A DNA stretch of 64,000 nucleotides from UBA4416 sp036676295. GTDB taxonomy: Bacteria; Bacteroidota; Bacteroidia; B-17B0; Aurantibacillaceae. Where the stretch lies: assembly GCA_036676295.1 (NCBI GenBank), contig JAKFDE010000023.1:62001-126000 (forward strand), written 5' to 3'. Positions 1-9,283 of the stretch are shown one piece after another. How positions within the stretch are numbered: position 1 is the stretch's first letter; each line of letters starts with the position of its first letter. The position numbers were made by a program, and so were the translations under genes. The notes beneath the pieces were generated by a model. It was not told the origin of the DNA. It worked only from the letters and a program-made list of their open reading frames with translations, and searched no databases.

Positions 1-1362
1 TTTGTGGGAGATACCCACCGCATATTTAAATACATAACCGACGATGTTTTTTTGGATAAAGTATTTTTTGATCACCTCATTCACATCAAATCTAAAAAAG
101 GCAGCTACGAATTTAAAGTTGATCCTTTATTAAACATTGAATTAGGAAGAGCCTTTTATGATACTACCGGTATTCAGCAAAAAATTTCAACTAACACCCG
201 TGGCTTTATAGCGAGCGGTAATATTGGTAAAGATTTTTATTTCGAAACCATGTTCTCCGAAAATCAAAGTTATTTTCCACACTACATATCCAATTTCAAT
301 AAACAAACCAGAGTAATTCCCGGCCAGGGACGTTACAAAGTATTTAAAGGCACAGGTTATGATTACGCTTTTTCATCAGGCTTTGTATCATACCAGCCTA
401 TTAAACAAGTCAATATTCAGATAGGGCATGGCAAACAAAAAATAGGAAACGGTTATCGCTCGCTATTATTAAGCGATAATGCCTTTAATTATCCTTATGC
501 TAGAATTACTTCTGAATGGTTAAAAGGGAAGCTACAATACACTAATGTTTATGCCGTGCTCATGAATTTAGAAACCGGTGGTGCTAAAACTCCTATAAAT
601 ACGGAACCTTTATTTCAGAAAAAGGCCTTAGCTGTACAGTATTTAAGTTACAATGTCAATAAACGAATAACGGTTGGCTTGTTTCAAGGCATGATTTGGA
701 ACGCTGCTGACAGTATGAACAGGCAGCATTTGGAATGGCAATATTTTAATCCGGTAATTTTTAGCAACCTGGGTTTTTATGGGTTAAATCATAAAAATAA
801 TATTTTAATTGGGACCAACGCTAATGTAAAATTAACCAACAGCATTAGTATTTATGGACAATTTATGGCTGATGATCTAAGCAATGCTAAAACAACAGGT
901 AATGCCATTGGTTATCAAATTGGCGCTAAATATTTTGATGCTTTTAGTTTAAAAAATCTGATGTTGCAAGTTGAATATAATGATGTTGCAGAAGGTTCTT
1001 ATAATAATCCAATTACATCGTATAGTAATCAAAGCTTTTCGCATTACAATCAAACCTTAGCATACACACCGGGTTATGGTAAAGAATTGATTGTATTGGG
1101 CGATTATAAATACAAACGTTTTTTTGCTAACGCTAAACTAAACTTACAATGGTACACGCTTAACAAGTTTTCTTTTTATAATAATACCATTCAAAAACTT
1201 CAGTTAGGCTACACTATAAATACAGCCTATAATTTTAATGTATCTTTAGGTTATAATTATCGCTATCAGGATTTTTTAGATTATAAAGCATCAAGTAACA
1301 AAACAACTTTTTATACTTTAAGCATTAAATCGAATTTATATAACACTTATTACGATTTTTAA
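1..1362 (+). CDS. RemB/Wzi-like outer-membrane protein (5' partial)
   Basis: The reading frame is open from the first base of the window, so the true start and any signal peptide lie to the left; the GTG at position 4 is only the first in-frame start-like codon. The visible 450 or so residues are rich in aromatic residues and alternating beta-strand patterns, as in outer-membrane beta-barrels. They share with the protein at 2468-4090 the motif GYRSLLLSD followed by a Tyr-rich stretch, and a similar ending (Tyr-x-Asp-Phe). I associate this family with Flavobacterium RemB (gliding) and Wzi-like capsule-assembly proteins; that link is from memory. The next gene, a lipid-linked sugar transferase, starts 9 bases downstream, which suits a role in surface polysaccharide attachment or export. 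Confidence 0.7.
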   Translation, partial: FVGDTHRIFKYITDDVFLDKVFFDHLIHIKSKKGSYEFKVDPLLNIELGRAFYDTTGIQQKISTNTRGFIASGNIGKDFYFETMFSENQSYFPHYISNFNKQTRVIPGQGRYKVFKGTGYDYAFSSGFVSYQPIKQVNIQIGHGKQKIGNGYRSLLLSDNAFNYPYARITSEWLKGKLQYTNVYAVLMNLETGGAKTPINTEPLFQKKALAVQYLSYNVNKRITVGLFQGMIWNAADSMNRQHLEWQYFNPVIFSNLGFYGLNHKNNILIGTNANVKLTNSISIYGQFMADDLSNAKTTGNAIGYQIGAKYFDAFSLKNLMLQVEYNDVAEGSYNNPITSYSNQSFSHYNQTLAYTPGYGKELIVLGDYKYKRFFANAKLNLQWYTLNKFSFYNNTIQKLQLGYTINTAYNFNVSLGYNYRYQDFLDYKASSNKTTFYTLSIKSNLYNTYYDF

Positions 1363-1371
1363 TTTTTTTAT

Positions 1372-2466
1372 ATGGCAATATTAATTTTAGTTTTTATCAC
1401 CGCATTTGCTGTAGTTTTATACAGTACACCGGCTCTTATTAAAGTAGCCGTATTAAAACGCTTGATCGATCTTCCAACAGAAGACCGTAAAATACATAAA
1501 AGAGCGGTTCCAACTATTGGAGGAATTATTATCTATGCTGCCACATTATTTTCTTTTTCATTATGGTATAATATTGACGACCTACATGAATATGCAGATA
1601 TTTATGAATCGGTCAAAGAATTTAAGATTTTAGTTGCCACAAGTTTGGTCTTGTTTTTTGTAGGTGTTAAAGACGACATCATTGGTACTTCTCCTGTAAA
1701 AAAATTATTTGCTAATATTTTAGTTGGACTGATCTTAGTATTAATGGGCGACATCAGGATCACCGGATTACACGGCATATTTGGTGTTGAAGAAATTCCT
1801 GAATGGGGAAGTGTCTTTTTATCTTTATTCACTTACATTGTTGTTGTAAACGCCATGAACTTAATTGACGGTGTAGATGGCTTAGCCGCAGGAGTTGGTT
1901 TCATTGCCTCCTCTGTTTTTGGTATTTGGTTTATTTTTGCCAATGAATATACGCTGGCCTCTTTGTCCTTCTCTTTATCGGGAGCCTTACTAGGGTTTTT
2001 AATATTTAATTTTTCTCCCGCAAAAATATTTATGGGTGATAGCGGATCTCTGATTATAGGAATGTTTATTTGTGTCCTGAGCATTAAACTCATTGAATTT
2101 CCGCTACAACGTTTAGATAATTTTTGGATACATATTTCTAAACCGATCTTTGTCATCGCGGCATTGTCTTATCCTTTAACAGATACATTAAGGATCTTTA
2201 TTATACGAGCCGCCAAAGGCCAATCGCCATTTGCCGCCGATAGAAATCACCTGCATCATCGCCTTTTAGATTGTGGTTACTCTCATGTTAAAACAGTCAT
2301 TATCATTTATGTGTTTAGCGTCATGTCAGTGGCCATTTCATTATTAAGTTATTACTTAAACCCAAGCTTAAGTCTGTTTGCAGTTGTAGGCTTTAGTATA
2401 CTGTTTATTTTATTCGTCCATTTTTCATACAACTCCTCAAAAGGAAAAAATTTTCGTAACGTATAG
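1372..2466 (+). CDS. wecA: undecaprenyl-phosphate N-acetylhexosamine-1-P transferase (WecA/TagO/MraY family)
   Basis: Integral membrane enzyme that moves a sugar-1-phosphate (usually GlcNAc-1-P) from a UDP-sugar to undecaprenyl phosphate, the first step of O-antigen, capsule or teichoic-type polymer synthesis. About ten hydrophobic segments are visible. Family motifs occur in order: DRKIHKRAVPTIGG (38-51), VKDD (99-102), NAMNLIDGVDGL (160-171), MGDSGS (221-226) and RNHLHHRL (291-298). The last is the His-rich HxHH-type loop that separates WecA/TagO-like enzymes from MraY. The 364-residue length is normal. It sits between two RemB/Wzi-like genes with spacers of 9 and 1 bases, so the three are probably co-transcribed. 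Substrate choice cannot be told from sequence, so the symbol is by family only. Confidence 0.88.
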   Translation: MAILILVFITAFAVVLYSTPALIKVAVLKRLIDLPTEDRKIHKRAVPTIGGIIIYAATLFSFSLWYNIDDLHEYADIYESVKEFKILVATSLVLFFVGVKDDIIGTSPVKKLFANILVGLILVLMGDIRITGLHGIFGVEEIPEWGSVFLSLFTYIVVVNAMNLIDGVDGLAAGVGFIASSVFGIWFIFANEYTLASLSFSLSGALLGFLIFNFSPAKIFMGDSGSLIIGMFICVLSIKLIEFPLQRLDNFWIHISKPIFVIAALSYPLTDTLRIFIIRAAKGQSPFAADRNHLHHRLLDCGYSHVKTVIIIYVFSVMSVAISLLSYYLNPSLSLFAVVGFSILFILFVHFSYNSSKGKNFRNV

Positions 2467-2467
2467 T

Positions 2468-4090
2468 TTGAAAACTATAATTAACATATTCTCTCTGCGT
2501 CACAGTTGTTATATTACAATAACTCTGTTTTGTGGTTTTCTAGCAAAATCACAAAACGATCCGCAAGCACAAAACATCTTTATCAATTCCGAAACGCAAC
2601 ACAGTATCGACTACTGGAATATAAAAAATCCGAGTCTTGAGTTTCATTCTTCGTTTAAACCCTACCTGAGCTCTACTTTAAAAGATTTTTCAGACACCTC
2701 TGTTTCTTTTTTGCATTATCCCATTAAAAATTTTTTTTTAAGTAAAACATTTAATGAAGGTCTGGATAAACGCAATCAATTTAATTTTCAAGCTCTTCCT
2801 TTAATGGATCTTCAGGGGAGTTATGATCTGTTGACTTCAAAATTTATTTCTGAAACCTCAGGCGGCGTTCATACCAAATTAAATATCAATAACGATTTTA
2901 CATTTGCCTTAACGGCCATTGGTGGGAGATTACAGTTTCCAAATTTTTTAGATACTTCCATTAAAACTAATCACGCTATTATTCCCGGTTTAGGCATAGG
3001 ATTTAGAAATCAGGATGGCAGTTATAGCTACTCTAACATAAGTGGTTATTTATCATATAGCCCTAATGAAATTTTTAACTTTCAAGCAGGTAACGGAAAA
3101 CATTTTATAGGCGAAGGCTATCGTTCGTTATTATTATCCGACTACTCTAACAACAATCCTTACTTTGGTATCAATGCCAATATTTGGCGCATTCAATACA
3201 ATGTATGGTATTCGTGGATGAAAGATTTTTCGCAATACGATGGTTCTCAAAAAAGTTTACAAAATAAGTTTGGTACTTTTCATTACTTAAGTTTTAATGC
3301 TTTAAAAGGATTAAATATTTCGTTTTTTGAAAATGTAGTGTGGCAAGGCACAGACAGTAATCGAGTGAGAACATTTGATGTCAATTATTTAAATCCGATT
3401 GTATTTTATCGTCCACAGGAATATTCTGTAGGCTCTGCTGATAACTCCATGATGGGATTGAATATCACCGGAAAATTATTTGGTTGCTTAAAACTATATG
3501 CGCAAGGTGTAGCCGATGAGTTTTTCTTAAAAGAGATCAGAGCCAAAAAGGGATGGTGGGCAAACAAACAGGGCTGGCAATTGGGTGCCAAATACATCAA
3601 TGCTTTTAAAGTAAAAGGATTAACTATACAAGCCGAATATAACGAGGTTCGTCCATACACTTATACTCATGGTAGTGTACAACAAAATTATACTCATTAC
3701 GGACAAGCTCTCGCGCATCCATTTGGAGCAAACTTTAAAGAATATTTAGGCTTTGTAAGTTACCGTGCCAACCGATGGATGATCAGCGCGCAAGGTTTGT
3801 CTGCTACAATAGGAGTAGATACTTTAAACTCCAATTTAGGTCAAAATATTTTTTTAAGTTATACCACTCGTCCGTATGAGTATGGCCACAAAACCACACA
3901 GGGCAACAAACGCCAATTAATGCAAAGCGATGTGCGCTTTACTTATTACATACTTCCGCAAATGAATTTACGCGTAGAGTTAGGCTATATTCAACGCAGT
4001 ATCAAAGATGATTTGGGTTATGAATTACAATCGCCTTATATTTATTTAGGCATAAAAACCAGTATTCATCAAGTTTACAAAGATTTTTAA
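2468..4090 (+). CDS. RemB/Wzi-like outer-membrane protein
   Basis: 540 residues, paralogous to the partial gene at the left edge: it has GEGYRSLLLSDYS near residue 215, similar aromatic beta-strand repeats, and a C-terminal VYKDF resembling TYYDF in the first copy. The N-terminus (MKTIINIFSL to AKSQ) reads as a signal peptide, so the product should be exported and probably forms an outer-membrane barrel. The start is TTG, one base after the upstream TAG; no ATG or GTG lies near enough to include the signal peptide. By family memory it may act in capsule/O-polysaccharide display or gliding, as RemB and Wzi do. The exact function is not shown by the sequence. Confidence 0.75.
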   Translation: MKTIINIFSLRHSCYITITLFCGFLAKSQNDPQAQNIFINSETQHSIDYWNIKNPSLEFHSSFKPYLSSTLKDFSDTSVSFLHYPIKNFFLSKTFNEGLDKRNQFNFQALPLMDLQGSYDLLTSKFISETSGGVHTKLNINNDFTFALTAIGGRLQFPNFLDTSIKTNHAIIPGLGIGFRNQDGSYSYSNISGYLSYSPNEIFNFQAGNGKHFIGEGYRSLLLSDYSNNNPYFGINANIWRIQYNVWYSWMKDFSQYDGSQKSLQNKFGTFHYLSFNALKGLNISFFENVVWQGTDSNRVRTFDVNYLNPIVFYRPQEYSVGSADNSMMGLNITGKLFGCLKLYAQGVADEFFLKEIRAKKGWWANKQGWQLGAKYINAFKVKGLTIQAEYNEVRPYTYTHGSVQQNYTHYGQALAHPFGANFKEYLGFVSYRANRWMISAQGLSATIGVDTLNSNLGQNIFLSYTTRPYEYGHKTTQGNKRQLMQSDVRFTYYILPQMNLRVELGYIQRSIKDDLGYELQSPYIYLGIKTSIHQVYKDF

Positions 4091-4091
4091 A

Positions 4092-4433
4092 TTGAGTCAA
4101 ACGGCTAATAATTTTTTTGTTACACTTCCTGAACCTCAACAGTCAGTGCTTTTATTTTTGCAACAGTTTTTTAAACAGGAAATGGGGTTGGAGGAAAGCT
4201 GGAAATTCAATACCCCTTTTTATTACACTAAAAAGAAATGGTTTGCTTTTATTAGTTATAATCCCAAGAATCATGAGATCTATATTTCTTTTGTAAAAGG
4301 CGGTCAAATCAATCACCCAAAACTTGTGAGCGAAGGCAGAAAGCAAATGAAGATCTATTATATCAACCCCGAAAAAGATATTAATACAAAAGAGCTAAGT
4401 AAGATCATTTCTCAACTTAAAGCCTTATACTAA
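4092..4433 (+). CDS. DUF1801 domain protein
   Basis: 113-residue cytoplasmic protein without signal peptide. It fits the DUF1801 (YdhG-like, frataxin-fold) family: an early 'LPEPQQSVLLFLQQF' helix, then WKFNTPFYYTKKKWFAFISY, a hydrophobic strand, and a C-terminal lysine-containing helix. Members are small and their biochemical role is not settled. The start is TTG, one base after the TAA of the RemB-like gene, so translation is probably coupled. It ends back to back with the convergent HD-domain gene (no spacer at 4433/4434), so no terminator fits between them. Confidence 0.7.
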   Translation: MSQTANNFFVTLPEPQQSVLLFLQQFFKQEMGLEESWKFNTPFYYTKKKWFAFISYNPKNHEIYISFVKGGQINHPKLVSEGRKQMKIYYINPEKDINTKELSKIISQLKALY

Positions 4434-6425
4434 TTAACGTGGGTACTCGATCCTCACATGATAAATATTCATTAAGCGTTTTTTGAATATTTTTTTGATC
4501 TGATTAATATCTCTGAAAGTGATATCCGCATTTAAAAACTGATTCTCTCCTATTTGATAATCAATGATCCGATCTACCAGTTCATCAATAGCAATGGCAT
4601 CGTATTTTTTCAAACTACGTGAAGAAGCTTCAACTCCGTCAGCCATCATTAAGATTGCTGTTTCCTTACTAAAAGGAATTGGGCCGGGATAGCGGAATAG
4701 GTCTTCGTTAATTTTTTCGCCTTCGTGTTGCTTTTTATAGTTATGTAAAAAATAACGAGTGGTGGTAGTGCCATGATGTGTGCGGATAAAATCAATGATC
4801 GTTTCCGGAAGTTTATTCGCTTTAGCAATTTCTACGCCTTTGATCACATGCTCAATAATGATTTGTGCGCTTTCTTCAGCACTCAGGTCTTCATGAGGGC
4901 TTACCTCTCCTACCTGGTTCTCCGTAAAAAAACGAGGGTGTTCCATTTTTCCAATATCATGGTACATGGCGCCGGTTCTAACTAATAAGGCATTTCCACC
5001 GATCTTATAGCAGGCCTCTTCGGCTAAATTAGCTACTTGTAATGAATGCTGAAATGTGCCTGGTACCTTTTGTGAAAGTTGGCGTAATAGTGGTGAATTT
5101 AAATCGCATAATTCTAAAAGTGTAAAATCCGAAACAAAACCAAATAATTTTTCGAATAAGAAAATTAAAGGGAAAGAAAACAACACACATAAACTGCTTA
5201 TTAAAAAGGGAATGTAATTTGTGAAATCGTTCAAAACAATAGACGTATCACTTACTAAATGGTACGCCACATATGAGCTAACGTAAAACACAAAGGTGAG
5301 CATAGCCGAAACAAACAATTTAGAACGTTTACCCATATCGGCCACGCTAAAAATAGTTCCTATCCCGGTGATCAATTGAATAAATACAAACTCAAATTTA
5401 TCGCTTGTAAAAAAAGAACACAACAATACCACATTCAAAAAATTAAACAAGGCTGTTCGGCTATCAAAAAACACACGTATTAAAACAGGCACTAAACAAA
5501 ACGGTACAGCAAAAATATATTTAGCGTTGTATTGATATACCGCATTACTCGAAATCACAATTAATATGATCACTAAAAAAATAAAAGTAACATGGGTATT
5601 TTGACTAAAGATTGCTTTCCTAAAAAAAGCTAAAAACAACATCATGATTCCCAGTATTAATGCGCAGGCCAGTATTTGCCCCAGCAATACTGAAGAACTA
5701 GACGGCACCTGTACATCCAGCTCTTCTTTATAACATGTAATTAAATTAGCCTGATCATCTGTAACTACATCATTCTTATAAATTAAAACGTCTCCCTTCT
5801 TTATTTTTGCTTTATAAATATTTTCCGGTTCTTTTTCTAAAGAGCTGATCGTATTATTTAATTCATAATCAAACAAAATATTTGAAGGAAGTTTATCGAA
5901 CAAACGATCGGCTATTTCTGTATCCGTCAAATAACTCTTTAATCTTTCTTTTACTTGAGCATCATTATACAGCTGCGAAGTTTTAATTAACTCCACTTCA
6001 TTGCCATTAACCAAATAAATAGAATCGTGTCCTGCCGGTGAGCCAGAAACGCTAAAGAAAAACCCTGTGGCATAAACCGTATCCAGATAGTTTTTAAGTG
6101 CTTGCGTTTGTATTTGGTTTAATGTTTGAGGAAAATTTTTTATGACATCTGCAACATCTACTTTCTGCTTTTTAAAATACAAAACATGTTGCTGCGTGCG
6201 TGTCGTTTTTTCCTGAGTTAATTCTACGTTTGTTTTTTTAACTAAAAAATCAATGTCGGAAATTAAATTATCATGTTGCCAAACATCATGTGTTTTAGGT
6301 GGATTTGCATACCAAAATGGTTTTTTAGGAAGAAGGTAGGAACAGATGATCACACAGAAAACAAAAATGATCCCTTTGTACCACAACGCGTGTTTATCTC
6401 TGATTTTAGTAAGTAATGAATTCAC
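4434..6425 (-). CDS. pgpH: 7TM-HD family phosphodiesterase, PgpH-like (cyclic di-AMP)
   Basis: Membrane-bound HD-domain hydrolase of the 7TMR-HD family, whose studied member PgpH breaks down cyclic di-AMP. One N-terminal transmembrane helix (about 16-32) is followed by an extracytoplasmic domain (about 40-240), then seven hydrophobic segments (about 245-430), then the HD domain. Metal and catalytic residues are visible: His460 in PGTFQHSL, the His489-Asp490 pair in MYHDIGK, a His in IIIEHVIKG, and the RTHHGT motif at about 549-554. The length of 663 is usual for Bacteroidota forms. It starts with GTG; the neighbouring codons give no better start. The gene lies 92 bases downstream of the large T9SS cargo gene on the same strand, but nothing links their functions. 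Confidence 0.85.
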   Translation of the reverse strand: MNSLLTKIRDKHALWYKGIIFVFCVIICSYLLPKKPFWYANPPKTHDVWQHDNLISDIDFLVKKTNVELTQEKTTRTQQHVLYFKKQKVDVADVIKNFPQTLNQIQTQALKNYLDTVYATGFFFSVSGSPAGHDSIYLVNGNEVELIKTSQLYNDAQVKERLKSYLTDTEIADRLFDKLPSNILFDYELNNTISSLEKEPENIYKAKIKKGDVLIYKNDVVTDDQANLITCYKEELDVQVPSSSSVLLGQILACALILGIMMLFLAFFRKAIFSQNTHVTFIFLVIILIVISSNAVYQYNAKYIFAVPFCLVPVLIRVFFDSRTALFNFLNVVLLCSFFTSDKFEFVFIQLITGIGTIFSVADMGKRSKLFVSAMLTFVFYVSSYVAYHLVSDTSIVLNDFTNYIPFLISSLCVLFSFPLIFLFEKLFGFVSDFTLLELCDLNSPLLRQLSQKVPGTFQHSLQVANLAEEACYKIGGNALLVRTGAMYHDIGKMEHPRFFTENQVGEVSPHEDLSAEESAQIIIEHVIKGVEIAKANKLPETIIDFIRTHHGTTTTRYFLHNYKKQHEGEKINEDLFRYPGPIPFSKETAILMMADGVEASSRSLKKYDAIAIDELVDRIIDYQIGENQFLNADITFRDINQIKKIFKKRLMNIYHVRIEYPR

Positions 6426-6517
6426 TTGGAGCCTGTTTAAATTTATCTAAGAAAGTAATTTTTTAAATTGAATAGCCAATCATTCTGCTGTATTATGAAC
6501 AACCTGATTTTAATTGA

Positions 6518-9283
6518 TTATCGCACCAGAGTAACGTGTCCTATATGATATTCATCCTTTTTAGAGACGATGTTTTTAAATGTGCATTTCCAAACATACA
6601 CATCTAATGGACTGTCTTTTCCTTTAAAAATGCCGTTCCAGCCTTGTTCTGTATCTGTGGTGATATAGATCTGTTCGCCCCAACGATTGTAGATAGTAAA
6701 CTCATACTCTTCTACACCAATAACAACAGGCTTAAATACATCATTCATTCCATCGCGGTTTCCGGGAGTAAAACTATTTGGTATCCAAAATCTGAATTCA
6801 GGTAATACTTTAATAAGTACTTGAGCCGTGTTAGGACAGCCAAAAGAATTAGTAACTGTTTGCGAAACAAGATAATCTCCCCAATAAGTATATGTATGAA
6901 CAGGATCTATTAGATCAGAACCTGTACCATCAGCAAAATTATAATACCAGCTAATGGCGTCAGATGATGCTAAATTAAAAAAACTAATATCCGGATCAAA
7001 AATGGTAGTCACCAATGGTGTTGCCGTAAAAGCCGCTGCTGGCGATGGGCTAACAGTTACACTATGAACAGATGTTAGTTGAGTAGTGTCAATACATTTA
7101 TCGGTTGTTATAATAGTTAGTGTGTAAGTATAAATGCCGGGTGGAGAAAACATATGACTTGGATTAGCCTCTGTAGATGTTGTCCCATCACTAAAACTCC
7201 ACAAATAATTCATTGCTGATGCGGCAGTGCTTTGATTGGTGAAATTTACAATGTACGGATCACATCCTCCGGGATTTACAGAATCAACATCCGCTATCGG
7301 GTTTTCATATAATTCAACCGTTTTGGTAACCGTATCCGAACACCCTTTTTCAGTGGCAATGAGCGTAACCGAATAATTGCCGGCAGCATCATAAATTACA
7401 TTAGTAACTGTTTTTGTACTTGCTGTAACAGGGCTCGCATTTGCACCAAAATTCCAGGCTAATGTTTCTGTCCCTGAAAAAGTTCCAAGGCTACTAAAAT
7501 TAAAACTATTATTATCTAAACATTTTTCACTTGCCGATACAATATTGAAATCGGCTGAAGGTGTAGGGTTAACCGTTATACTATTAACCGCCGATACATT
7601 ACTGGTATCTATACAGTCTTGATTAGTAATAACTGTTAATGAAACACTATATACACCATCCGGTGTAAACGTATGTGTTGGGTTTTGAATTGTAGAACTT
7701 GTGCCATCACTAAAGTTCCATAAAAACGACATACTCGTGCCAGCTGTGCTTTGATTTGGAAACGTAACAGTTAAAGGATCGCAGCCGGTTACCGAAAAAT
7801 TTCCAATAGACGCTATCGGATTTTGATAGACCTGAATTGTTTTTGTAGCCGAAGCCGTACATCCATTTTCATTTACAGTAAATACAACCGGATATATTCC
7901 GGGGGCACTGTAAACCACATTATTTACTGTTGCTGTATTTGCTGTTTGAGGCGTGGCACTTGTGCCAAAATTCCAATTAAAGGTTCCATTCCCTTGAAAA
8001 GACCCTCCTCCCACAAAATCAAAACTATTGCCATTAAAACATTGTGCCGTTGGTTGAATCAGCTCAGGTGCTAATAAAGGATGTATGTGAAAGATCTCAT
8101 ACGTTGTGTCGCTACATAGGGTCCCAGGATTAACAATTAAAGTAACCGTATAATCTCCAATAGCAGGAAATGTATAGATTGGATTTTGAGCATGAGATGT
8201 ATCTGCTAAGGTTGTAGGATCACCAAAATCCCAAAAATAACTTGTTAAGTTTCCTGAACTGGCATTGTTATAAGTAATGGTAAACCCATTACAAAAACCG
8301 GTTCCCTGGCCGTTGTTAGTGGTTACCTGAGACACAATATCCGCATTCACAATAAACGGACAACTGATCACATTGAATTGAAAATCGCGATGATGTGTGC
8401 CTATTAACACGCCATTTCTATACTCACTCACACAAACTCCTACTACCCATTGTCCTAAAATAGTTGGGTTGCCATTTAAAAACCCGGTTGTTGGATTAAT
8501 ATTGATAGCCGGATTAGAGGCCATTGGGTAACTAGACGAATACGGTGAAACAAATGGTACGCTGACATATGGTGGAGGTGTGTTCGTTGACGGACAGGCT
8601 CCCGGTGGACTTGGACATTGAGAGCTTGGTCCGGCAGGTGATGTACCAACAACCGGACAACATGCGTCAAGCCCATTGAATGGTGTACATAAACTATATA
8701 CCAAAGAATCACCATCAGGATCTGTTGCTATATGATTAAACCCAATAGGGATATTAGAACACACATAAATTGGTGGACGGTTTGAAAATCTTGGACTATT
8801 ATTTACGGCCACTACTTCTGGTCCGGGAATGTGTTCCCAATAAGTAGCGCCAATGGTTCCTGGGTTTACTAAATTTAAAATTGTCCCGTTTCTACAACAC
8901 CTTTGATAGGCTATATAATACCCTCCGGCTAGTGGTGGCAAATTAACTGTAGCTTCATAAATGGCTTCTTCAACACAAGCACTACTCGACGTTGATGGCG
9001 CGCAGGGACTATTATTGCTTGGCGGCACCGTTATACTCGTGGTTGCGGTAACCTGTAACGTTGTAACAACATTGCCTGAAGCATTAAAAACCGTAAAAAA
9101 GGCAGGATTGTCAAAGGGTGGCACTCCATTAATGCAATCGCGATACACCTTCATATGTATCCTATAATTATTCCCTCCTAAATTATCATAGTAAATTTCT
9201 CCGCCTACAATATGTGTAGCATATGATTTGATACATATAACAAAAATTAATAAAGCACTAAATATGTATTTTTGTTTTAACAC
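6518..9283 (-). CDS. secreted multi-PKD protein with type B T9SS sorting domain
   Basis: 921-residue surface or secreted protein. A signal peptide (to about residue 22, ending SYA) precedes an N-terminal beta-domain starting THIVGGEIYYDNLGGNNYRI that is common in gliding-type exoproteins. Several PKD-like repeats follow, each with a Trp-x-Phe-(Ser/Gly)-Asp-Gly-type core (YFWDFGD, FLWNFSDG, YLWSFSDG, YNFADG). The last 90 residues form a 'gliding motility-associated' C-terminal domain (IPNSFTPGNRDGMNDVF, IYNRWGEQIY, GWNG, HVTLVR), the type B signal for type IX secretion. The GTG start overlaps the TAG stop of the upstream gene by one base, so the two are likely translated together. PKD repeats suggest adhesion or carbohydrate contact; no catalytic domain is seen. 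Confidence 0.88.
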   Translation of the reverse strand: MLKQKYIFSALLIFVICIKSYATHIVGGEIYYDNLGGNNYRIHMKVYRDCINGVPPFDNPAFFTVFNASGNVVTTLQVTATTSITVPPSNNSPCAPSTSSSACVEEAIYEATVNLPPLAGGYYIAYQRCCRNGTILNLVNPGTIGATYWEHIPGPEVVAVNNSPRFSNRPPIYVCSNIPIGFNHIATDPDGDSLVYSLCTPFNGLDACCPVVGTSPAGPSSQCPSPPGACPSTNTPPPYVSVPFVSPYSSSYPMASNPAININPTTGFLNGNPTILGQWVVGVCVSEYRNGVLIGTHHRDFQFNVISCPFIVNADIVSQVTTNNGQGTGFCNGFTITYNNASSGNLTSYFWDFGDPTTLADTSHAQNPIYTFPAIGDYTVTLIVNPGTLCSDTTYEIFHIHPLLAPELIQPTAQCFNGNSFDFVGGGSFQGNGTFNWNFGTSATPQTANTATVNNVVYSAPGIYPVVFTVNENGCTASATKTIQVYQNPIASIGNFSVTGCDPLTVTFPNQSTAGTSMSFLWNFSDGTSSTIQNPTHTFTPDGVYSVSLTVITNQDCIDTSNVSAVNSITVNPTPSADFNIVSASEKCLDNNSFNFSSLGTFSGTETLAWNFGANASPVTASTKTVTNVIYDAAGNYSVTLIATEKGCSDTVTKTVELYENPIADVDSVNPGGCDPYIVNFTNQSTAASAMNYLWSFSDGTTSTEANPSHMFSPPGIYTYTLTIITTDKCIDTTQLTSVHSVTVSPSPAAAFTATPLVTTIFDPDISFFNLASSDAISWYYNFADGTGSDLIDPVHTYTYWGDYLVSQTVTNSFGCPNTAQVLIKVLPEFRFWIPNSFTPGNRDGMNDVFKPVVIGVEEYEFTIYNRWGEQIYITTDTEQGWNGIFKGKDSPLDVYVWKCTFKNIVSKKDEYHIGHVTLVR

